NCBI GenBank assembly: GCA_017615135.1
Contig: JAGAAU010000218.1
Location: 1 to 9,095 of the forward strand
DNA: 9,095 nucleotides
Direction of reading: 5' to 3'
Source of the DNA: Bacteroidales bacterium
GTDB taxonomy: Bacteria; Bacteroidota; Bacteroidia; Bacteroidales; UBA932
This document shows positions 1 to 5,702 of this stretch, piece after piece. Position 1 is the first letter of the stretch, and every line of letters starts with the position of its first letter. Both the position numbers and the translations under genes were made by a program. The notes under the pieces were generated by a model. The model had not been told where the DNA came from. It saw only the letters and a list, made by a program, of their open reading frames with translations, and made no database searches.

Positions 1-270
1 AAAACCATAGTGATTTCCGGCAACTTCAGCATCTCCAGGGAGGCTATGAAAGACCTTATAAGCCTTCACGGCGGGAAACCAGGCTCCAGCGTAAGCGCAA
101 AGACAGCCTTCCTGCTGGCCGGGAGCAAACCCGGGCCTGAAAAGCTGAAGAAGTGTTCCCAGTTAGGGATACCGGTGATAAGTGAAGAGGAGTTCCGTGC
201 AATGCTGCCGGCCGGCTCAGAGCTTCCGGCGCAACCGGAACAGGAAGAAGGCCAGTTAAGTTTGTTTTAA
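1..270 (+). CDS. ligA: NAD-dependent DNA ligase LigA, C-terminal BRCT domain (5' partial)
   Basis: This is the 3' end of an NAD-dependent DNA ligase, which seals nicks between Okazaki fragments and during repair. The frame is open from base 1 and ends with TAA at 268-270, so 89 codons are visible and the catalytic part lies left of the window. The visible part is a BRCT domain. It opens with I-V-I-S-G-N-F, followed by a Ser-Arg-Glu stretch, an L-I-x-x-x-G-G-K turn, S-V-S-x-K-T, L-L-A-G, G-P-x-K-L and a final G-I-P-V-I-S-E-E-E-F, which is the usual order of the LigA BRCT domain. After the domain comes a Pro/Glu/Gln-rich linker of about 20 residues ending in QLSLF, a perfect match to the bacterial sliding-clamp-binding pentapeptide. 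The next gene starts two bases after the stop, so they are probably co-transcribed. The family call is firm. Whether the tail binds the clamp is inference. Confidence 0.93.
   Translation, partial: KTIVISGNFSISREAMKDLISLHGGKPGSSVSAKTAFLLAGSKPGPEKLKKCSQLGIPVISEEEFRAMLPAGSELPAQPEQEEGQLSLF
253..267 (+). other. Candidate beta sliding-clamp-binding motif (QLSLF) at the LigA C-terminus
   Basis: The last five codons of ligA encode Gln-Leu-Ser-Leu-Phe directly before the stop. The known consensus for bacterial proteins that dock on the DnaN clamp is QL[S/D]LF, often at a free C-terminus or on a flexible linker, and here both conditions hold. The codons used (TTA, AGT, TTG) are AT-rich compared with the CTG/CTC/AGC style of nearby genes. 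Binding itself cannot be shown from sequence. Confidence 0.65.
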
Positions 271-271
271 C

Positions 272-1807
272 ATGAGTTTCTCCAGGTTTACCATAAAGGA
301 CAACAAGCTCATCAAGGAGCGGAAAGACAGGCTGATGGAGCTTGCCGCCCTGCGCTGTCCCTCGCCGTCTGAGCTGGACATGGTGCAGAAAGCCCTGGAC
401 TTTGTGGAAGAATCGCACAAAAACGTGCGCCGCAGCGACGGAGAGCCTTACATCATCCATCCCATCGAGGTCGCGCTCATAGTTATCAAAGACATTGGGC
501 TCGGCTATAAATCCATCTGTGCGGCCCTGATGCACGACGTTCTGGAAGACACAGACTACAGCATCAGCGACATCAACCAGCTCTTCGGAGATACCATCGG
601 CTCCCTCGTGGAGGGTCTGGTCAAAATCAAGATGGTGCTAGATGAAGAGAGCCGCCGGGAAACCCCGCTGACTGAAGAGCGCCAGGCCGACAATCTGCGC
701 AAGATTCTCCTCACCCTGAACGACGACGTAAGGGTAATACTCATTAAACTGGCGGACAGACTCCACAGCTGCCGTACCCTGGCAAGCACAAACCAGCGCA
801 AGCGCGACAAGATTCTTACGGACCTGATGTACATTTTCATCCCGCTGGCGCACCGCCTGGGTCTGTACAGCATAAAATCGGAGATGGAGAACACCTGGCT
901 CCGCTACCGTCAGCCGGAAGAGTATGAAAAGATCTGCGCGAGGGTGAACCGGGATGCCAAGGCACGCGACGAAGACATGCAGACTTTCCTGAACAGCGTG
1001 GAAAGGATGCTGAGCGATGCCCATATAAACTTCACCCTCAAGAAGAGGCTGAAAACCCCCTACTCCATTTGGAGGAAGATGCAGGACAAGGTAGTGGATA
1101 TCGACCAGATTTACGACCTGTTTGCGATACGCATCATTTTCCGCACCCCCGAAGGGGCCGAGGACAGGGAACGCGAGGAGGCCTTCAGGATTCTGGACCT
1201 GCTGAAGGGCAGTTTCAAGGAAAAGGAAGACCGCCGGCGCAACTGGCTGGACAACCCCAAGAGCAACGGCTACGAGGCCCTGCACTGCACCCTGATGACG
1301 GCATCGGGCTTCTGGGTGGAGGTTCAGATACGCTCGCGCCGCATGGACGACATCGCAGAGAAAGGTATCGCCGCACACTGGGCATACAAGAAAGACGGCT
1401 ATGCCTCGGAAGAGAATTCGGAGATGGACCTCTGGCTCTCCCGCCTGCAGTCTATCCTCGCCATGAAGGATACAGACACTACCCTGCTGCTGGACATGAT
1501 GCACAAGGGCCTCTACTCCCCTCAGATTCTGGTTTTCACACAGTCCGGAGAGCAGAGGGGCATAGTGAGCGGCGCCACTGCGCTGGACTTTGCATACAGC
1601 ATCCACAGCGACATAGGCAACCGCGCCGTAGCCGCCAAGGTGAACGGCAGGCTGTCTGCCCTCTCCACCATCCTGCATTCCGGAGACCGCGTGGAAATAA
1701 TCACCATCCGCAAGGGAGAACCCAGCCAGGAATGGCTTTCCTTCCTGCAGACCAGATACGCCAGAAACAAAGTTGCAGAATACCTGCGTAAAAAGACCAA
1801 GGCTTGA
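272..1807 (+). CDS. rsh: Short RelA/SpoT homologue (HD + ppGpp synthetase + TGS), no C-terminal ACT region
   Basis: This 511-residue cytosolic protein belongs to the RSH family, which makes and/or breaks down (p)ppGpp in the stringent response. The HD hydrolase domain covers about residues 35-190, with metal ligands His63, His88-Asp89 and Asp162, and the HDxxED motif (H88 to D93) intact. However, the Asn expected four residues after Asp162 is Ser166. The synthetase domain covers about 240-375: Y-S-I-W-R-K-M at 264-270, Asp282, N-G-Y at 332-334, the catalytic-type Glu350 in V-E-V-Q-I-R, and G-I-A-A-H-W. The motif that is RXKD in bifunctional Rel and EXDD in E. coli RelA reads RRRN (321-324). 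A TGS domain follows at about 418-480 (D-F-A-Y-x-I-H-S-D-I-G). The protein stops about 30 residues later, whereas full-length RSH proteins are about 700-750 residues with helical, zinc-finger/CC and ACT/RRM domains. No missing tail is found downstream, because the next gene overlaps the stop. ATG at 272 follows ligA after one base. Confidence 0.93.
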   Translation: MSFSRFTIKDNKLIKERKDRLMELAALRCPSPSELDMVQKALDFVEESHKNVRRSDGEPYIIHPIEVALIVIKDIGLGYKSICAALMHDVLEDTDYSISDINQLFGDTIGSLVEGLVKIKMVLDEESRRETPLTEERQADNLRKILLTLNDDVRVILIKLADRLHSCRTLASTNQRKRDKILTDLMYIFIPLAHRLGLYSIKSEMENTWLRYRQPEEYEKICARVNRDAKARDEDMQTFLNSVERMLSDAHINFTLKKRLKTPYSIWRKMQDKVVDIDQIYDLFAIRIIFRTPEGAEDREREEAFRILDLLKGSFKEKEDRRRNWLDNPKSNGYEALHCTLMTASGFWVEVQIRSRRMDDIAEKGIAAHWAYKKDGYASEENSEMDLWLSRLQSILAMKDTDTTLLLDMMHKGLYSPQILVFTQSGEQRGIVSGATALDFAYSIHSDIGNRAVAAKVNGRLSALSTILHSGDRVEIITIRKGEPSQEWLSFLQTRYARNKVAEYLRKKTKA

Positions 1808-3606
1808 AACTTAAGAACCTCATACCGGTTGCGCTGGCGGCGGCTGTCCTCATCCCCGTCATCTTCACCCATTCCTCCTGCGCCAATACTACGCAGGCAC
1901 CCAGCGGCGGCCCTAAGGACTCCCTTCCCCCGTATATCATAGACATCAAACCCCTGCCCGGCACCTTCAACGTCCCGGTCTCCAAGACCAAGATAGTATT
2001 TACCTTCAATGAGTACGTAACCATCAAGGACCAGAAGAGCATTTACCTATCGCCGCCCCTTTCCAAGCCACCGAAAGCCAGGATTATGGGCAAGAGCCTT
2101 GTGGTTTCCTTCGAAGAGGACCTCCTGCCCAACACCACATACGCCCTGGACCTTACCGGAGCCATAGCAGACAACAACGAGGGCAATATGTACCCCGGAT
2201 ACACCTATGCCTTCTCTACCGGAGACCGTATAGATTCACTGTACATTACCGGAATAGTGCAGGACTGCAACACCCTCAAGCCGGTCAAGGGGGCCACGGT
2301 AATGGTATATAAGAACCACGCAGATTCCGCCATCTTCCTGGAAAGGCCCTGTGCGGCGGTTCGGACCGACGACTGGGGGTACTTCGCCCTGCCCTACCTC
2401 CAGGACACCGTTTATCGTCTGTACGCCCTGAAAGACGACGCCGGCGACAACATCTACGATCCGCAGTCCGACCTGGTCGCCTTCTGCGACAGCCTGGTGC
2501 GCCCCACCCTCAAGGTGAACGACACCATCCCCGAACTGCTCAAATATGAAATGAAAGATACGGCCGCATGCCTGGCCAGAAAGACCGAATACACCCTGAA
2601 CCTGTTCCGCGAGCGGCCTACCAAGCAGCTCCTCATGAACAAGGTACGGCTCTCGGACCGTTCGGCCTATGTAACCTTCATGGCACCCGATACATGGATA
2701 GACTCCCTCTGGATACGGGGATACGCAGACCGCATGCTTATCAGCCAGTTCAACATCCAGCAGGACTGCCTGGAAATCTGGGTGAACGACAGACGCCCGG
2801 TGCCGGACACCCTGCATCTCTTCGTAAACTATCGCAAGACCGACACTACCGGAGCCCTCAAGCCCTCGCTGGAGCACGTCAAACTCTTCCAGGAGGGAAA
2901 AGCCAAAAAGAAGAACCTCAGCTACAACGACCGGAAGAACATCAAACACGAAGACACCATCTGCGTATTCAAGCTGCAGGCCACTCCGGAAACTGTGGAG
3001 CAGTACGGCTTCGACCTCGAATTCAACTTCCCCATAATCCGGGAAAATTTCGACTCGCTCCGCTTCATCATGGTGAACCCCAAGCAGCAGGAAAGCACCG
3101 CCAAGCTGAAGATCGAGCGCGACCCCCTGAATCTGAGGCATTACAACCTCAAGCCGGAAACCAAGCTCCTGAGCGGCTGGGAATATAAGCTGAAAGTGCC
3201 CCACAGGGCCTTCAGGGACATAAACGGATATTGGTCGGACAGCACGGAAGTAAAAGTGTCGCTGCCCAAAGACGAGCATCTGTCGCAACTTATCCTGGAA
3301 CTCAGCGACGTAGACTGCAAACTGCTGGTGGACCTGCTGGACGAAGGCCGCAGCAAGGTGCTCCGCTCATACATAATCGAGAGCAATTCCACCCTGGACT
3401 TTCCCTACCTGAAGAAAGGCAGGTATTGCGTACGCCTTACCGAAGACATCAACCGCAACTCCATCGTGGATACAGGTTCGCTGCTGGAGCACCGTCAGCC
3501 GGAAAGGGTACGTTTCCTGAAGGTGGACGACAAGATTTTCCTGGACATACCGGAGAGCGCCGAACTTACCCAGAAAGCGTCTGCAAGGGATATATTAAAC
3601 GATTAG
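1804..3606 (+). CDS. Lipoprotein with N-terminal bacterial Ig-like (Big_5-type) domain
   Basis: This is a predicted 600-residue exported lipoprotein of a family common in Bacteroidota, with no role I can name. The start is TTG at 1804: an in-frame stop lies at 1789-1791, no ATG occurs before the signal peptide, and this start gives a short basic N-terminus and a hydrophobic segment (about residues 7-21). Cys26 in T-H-S-S-C is the likely lipidated residue, although His at -3 makes the lipobox weak. The following P-S-G-G-P-K-D and the L-P-P segment are typical of the family. An Ig-like domain covers about 40-140 (V-F-T-F-N-E-Y, L-P-N-T-T-Y, F-S-T-G). A prealbumin/carboxypeptidase-regulatory-like fold seems to follow (about 147-225: G-x-V-x-D, then T-D-D-W-G-Y-F). 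Near the C-terminus E-D-I-N-R-N-S-I-V-D-T-G (547-558) resembles a short Asp/Asn-rich calcium-type loop, and D-D-A-G-D-N-I-Y-D (211-219) is similar. The start overlaps the rsh stop by four bases (TTGA), suggesting translational coupling. Confidence 0.85.
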   Translation: MKLKNLIPVALAAAVLIPVIFTHSSCANTTQAPSGGPKDSLPPYIIDIKPLPGTFNVPVSKTKIVFTFNEYVTIKDQKSIYLSPPLSKPPKARIMGKSLVVSFEEDLLPNTTYALDLTGAIADNNEGNMYPGYTYAFSTGDRIDSLYITGIVQDCNTLKPVKGATVMVYKNHADSAIFLERPCAAVRTDDWGYFALPYLQDTVYRLYALKDDAGDNIYDPQSDLVAFCDSLVRPTLKVNDTIPELLKYEMKDTAACLARKTEYTLNLFRERPTKQLLMNKVRLSDRSAYVTFMAPDTWIDSLWIRGYADRMLISQFNIQQDCLEIWVNDRRPVPDTLHLFVNYRKTDTTGALKPSLEHVKLFQEGKAKKKNLSYNDRKNIKHEDTICVFKLQATPETVEQYGFDLEFNFPIIRENFDSLRFIMVNPKQQESTAKLKIERDPLNLRHYNLKPETKLLSGWEYKLKVPHRAFRDINGYWSDSTEVKVSLPKDEHLSQLILELSDVDCKLLVDLLDEGRSKVLRSYIIESNSTLDFPYLKKGRYCVRLTEDINRNSIVDTGSLLEHRQPERVRFLKVDDKIFLDIPESAELTQKASARDILND

Positions 3607-3610
3607 GAAG

Positions 3611-4492
3611 ATGAAAAGGACACTGCTGGCCGCCATAACCCTACTGCTGCTGAATCTGCCGCAAGCCCGCGCGCAACTCAGCCCGGCAGACTCCGCCCTC
3701 CTTTTCAACGAAACCTACCTGGATACTGTGCAGGTACATAAAAAGGTCATTATCAACGACTATACCCTGATAGGAGTCAATGCCGGAGTAACCTTCTCCC
3801 GGATGCTCTTCAACCCTCCCAGGGACCATGAATTCCGCTTCAGCCCACAGTACTATTCCATCTATTACACCCGATACGGCAAGATGTTCGACTACATTCC
3901 CTACTTCGGGGTAAAACTGGGAGTGGAATACGGTCACGAGGGATTCCGGTTCAAGACCAACAGTTCGGGCAGGACCGGGCACGACAACGGAGTTACGGAC
4001 TGCGACATGACCTTGATTTCCGTTCCCGCGATGGCAGAAATCCACATGGATGTAGATCCGATAAAGATAATGCTGGATCTGGGCATCTACGGAGGATACC
4101 GGCTCACCATCAACCGCAGCGGCACTTCCAGCGGCTCTCTGCCCGCGGAGTACACCAATGCCTGGCGCAGTTACGAAAACCGCTGGGACTATGGCCTGCA
4201 GGGCGGAGCCGGGATTGCCTTTATGTTCGATCCGGTAGAAATTCACCTTGGCGCTATGGCCAGATGGGGATGGAGCAATCTGTATCCGCCCGATTATCTG
4301 GACGAGACCTATCATCCGGCACCGAACAACAGCTACTACTACAGATTTGCCGCCCCGCTGGACATAATGGTTTATGCCGGCATCCATTTCCAGCTCACTA
4401 AGAGGAAGGGCAAGACTATTAAACAGCTCCGTAAACAGGCTTGGGAGACAGTATATGGAAAACCCGAAGATACTGAAGGCGAGGATAAGTAA
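3611..4492 (+). CDS. Secreted protein, probable outer-membrane beta-barrel, function unknown
   Basis: I do not recognise a named family for this 293-residue protein. It has a clear Sec signal peptide: Met-Lys-Arg, a Leu/Ala/Ile core at about residues 4-16, and an A-R-A site predicting cleavage before Gln22. The mature part has many short alternating segments rich in Tyr, Phe, Trp and Gly (for example Y-Y-S-I-Y-Y-T-R-Y-G, Y-F-G-V-K-L-G-V-E-Y-G, L-G-I-Y-G-G-Y-R-L, A-G-I-A-F-M-F, H-L-G-A-M-A-R-W-G-W, M-V-Y-A-G-I-H-F). This pattern fits a small outer-membrane barrel like those of the PorT/OMP_b-brl type. A basic then acidic tail of about 30 residues follows the last strand-like segment, so the chain does not end in the usual aromatic residue. 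It lies four bases after the lipoprotein gene, with AGGAAG (3605-3610) touching the ATG, so the two proteins may work at the same membrane. That partnership is inferred from position only. The last 38 bases also encode the start of ispG. Confidence 0.65.
   Translation: MKRTLLAAITLLLLNLPQARAQLSPADSALLFNETYLDTVQVHKKVIINDYTLIGVNAGVTFSRMLFNPPRDHEFRFSPQYYSIYYTRYGKMFDYIPYFGVKLGVEYGHEGFRFKTNSSGRTGHDNGVTDCDMTLISVPAMAEIHMDVDPIKIMLDLGIYGGYRLTINRSGTSSGSLPAEYTNAWRSYENRWDYGLQGGAGIAFMFDPVEIHLGAMARWGWSNLYPPDYLDETYHPAPNNSYYYRFAAPLDIMVYAGIHFQLTKRKGKTIKQLRKQAWETVYGKPEDTEGEDK
4443..4448 (+). promoter_or_regulatory. Shine-Dalgarno-like site for ispG
   Basis: GGGAGA lies six bases before the ATG at 4455 and inside the end of the preceding gene. 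It is one of the few Shine-Dalgarno-like sites in the window. It supports 4455 as the ispG start over the upstream in-frame ATG at 4374, whose extra 27 residues do not look like IspG. Confidence 0.4.
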
Positions 4493-5702
4493 TTCCGTAA
4501 CCATAGGTCCAGGCGAACCCATTGTGGTTCAGACCATGTGCAACACTCACACCTCCGACGTGGAGGCAACGGTGGCGCAGTGCCTCGAACTGGCCGCTGC
4601 CGGTTCGCAGCTTATAAGAATTACCGTCCCGGGGCTCAACGACGTGCCTGCGGTACGCAGCATCAAGGAAAACTTAAGGGCCCGCGGCTGTAACACCCCG
4701 CTGGTGGCGGACATTCACTTTTCATCGGAAACCGCGATTGCAGTGGCTCCCATAGTGGAGAAGGTGCGCATCAATCCGGGGAATTTCCACAGAGACCACG
4801 AGAAGGCGCGCGAACAGTTTGCCCGGCTCATAGAAGTCTGCAAATCCTGCGGAACGGCCATTCGGGTAGGGTTGAACCACGGATCGCTCGGGGCCTACAT
4901 AACCGAACAGTACGGCAACGGTCCGGAAGGGATGGCAAGAGCGGCTATGGAATGGCTGGACATGTGCACCCAGGCCGGATTTTTCAATGTAGTAGTCTCC
5001 CTCAAGGCAAGCAACACCGTGCTGATGACCGAAGCCTACCGCAAACTCTACGCCCTTATGCGCGAAAGCGGAGTGGTATATCCCATGCACCTGGGAGTTA
5101 CCGAAGCCGGCAACGGAGAAGCCGGGCGGATTAAATCCTGCATAGGGATTGCCACACTGCTCGATGAAGGCATAGGCAGCACAATCAGAGTATCTCTGAC
5201 CGAGCCTCCGGTAAACGAACTGCCAGTAGCCCAATATCTGGCCGCCAGATACAGCAGCGCCCCGGCACCTCAGCTCAGCGAGGAGGAAATTCATATTCTG
5301 GATGCCGCCTGCACCTGGGGGCCGAAACTCCTGAGACGGGAAATAGATTCCATCCCCCCGGAAGCCGGCCTTTCAAAACATCTGGAAGACGAGATAATGC
5401 AGGCTGCGCGCAGACGCTTCTATCGGCCGGAATACATTGCCTGTCCTGGCTGCGGACGCACCATGTACCGTCTGGAGGAAACTTTCGAAGAAGTCAAACG
5501 TCGCACCTCCCACCTCAAGGGAATGGTCATTGCCGTTATGGGCTGCATAGTGAACGGCCCGGGAGAAATGGCGGACGCCGACTGGGGCTATGTTGGCGAA
5601 GGCGGCGGCAAGGTCTCCATCTACCACAACGGGAAACCGGTACTGTCCCATGTCCCGGACACCGAGGCTATAGACAGGATGCTGGAGTTGATAGAGGGTT
5701 AG
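4455..5702 (+). CDS. ispG: 4-hydroxy-3-methylbut-2-enyl diphosphate synthase (IspG/GcpE), compact form
   Basis: IspG is the [4Fe-4S] enzyme that converts MEcPP to HMBPP in the MEP pathway to isoprenoids. The chosen ATG gives 415 residues. The N-terminal TIM-barrel part (about 1-250) contains V-V-Q-T-M-C-N-T, V-A-D-I-H-F, V-R-I-N-P-G-N and L-G-V-T-E-A-G-N-G-E. The C-terminal cluster domain has Cys330 and Cys333 in C-P-G-C-G-R-T, Cys364 in M-G-C-I-V-N-G-P-G-E and the cluster-ligand-type Glu371. The flanking stretches (L-G-V-T-E-A-G; M-Q-A-A-R-R-R before E-Y-I-A-C-P-G-C; E-M-A-D-A-D-W-G-Y-V-G) look like the plant/Bacteroidota three-domain IspG, usually 600 residues or more. Here only about 85 residues separate R245 from Cys330, against about 35 in E. 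coli, so the middle domain is nearly absent. The gene overlaps the preceding one by 38 bases in another frame, and its TAG stop overlaps the convergent lnt stop. The enzyme identity is firm. Confidence 0.97.
   Translation: MENPKILKARISNSVTIGPGEPIVVQTMCNTHTSDVEATVAQCLELAAAGSQLIRITVPGLNDVPAVRSIKENLRARGCNTPLVADIHFSSETAIAVAPIVEKVRINPGNFHRDHEKAREQFARLIEVCKSCGTAIRVGLNHGSLGAYITEQYGNGPEGMARAAMEWLDMCTQAGFFNVVVSLKASNTVLMTEAYRKLYALMRESGVVYPMHLGVTEAGNGEAGRIKSCIGIATLLDEGIGSTIRVSLTEPPVNELPVAQYLAARYSSAPAPQLSEEEIHILDAACTWGPKLLRREIDSIPPEAGLSKHLEDEIMQAARRRFYRPEYIACPGCGRTMYRLEETFEEVKRRTSHLKGMVIAVMGCIVNGPGEMADADWGYVGEGGGKVSIYHNGKPVLSHVPDTEAIDRMLELIEG

Noticed and set aside
257..264. TAAGTTTG matches the Bacteroidota -7 promoter pattern TAnnTTTG just before rsh
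   Set aside because: No TTTG-like -33 element lies at the right distance upstream, the bases encode the conserved-looking QLSLF tail, and the same pattern occurs by chance inside genes (for example on the - strand at 6871-6878 and 7582-7589).
638..1678. Long antisense open frame of 346 codons under rsh
   Set aside because: It is a mirror of a GC-rich coding strand with strong RSH homology on the + strand; the product shows no recognisable domain.
2236..3288. Long antisense open frame of 350 codons under the lipoprotein gene
   Set aside because: The + strand has a signal peptide, an Ig-like domain and operon spacing; the antisense product shows no family motif.
3605..3610. AGGAAG as a Shine-Dalgarno site for the barrel-protein gene
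   Set aside because: It touches the ATG with no spacer, too close for normal ribosome pairing; coupling to the preceding gene is more likely.
4374..4454. Longer N-terminus for IspG from the ATG at 4374
   Set aside because: The extra 27 residues are Ser/Arg-rich with no IspG similarity and would deepen the overlap to 119 bases; the ATG at 4455 has a Shine-Dalgarno-like site.
3641..4522. Antisense open frame of 293 codons opposite the barrel protein
   Set aside because: It has no export signal or motif, spans two + strand genes and sits inside a tightly packed + strand operon.
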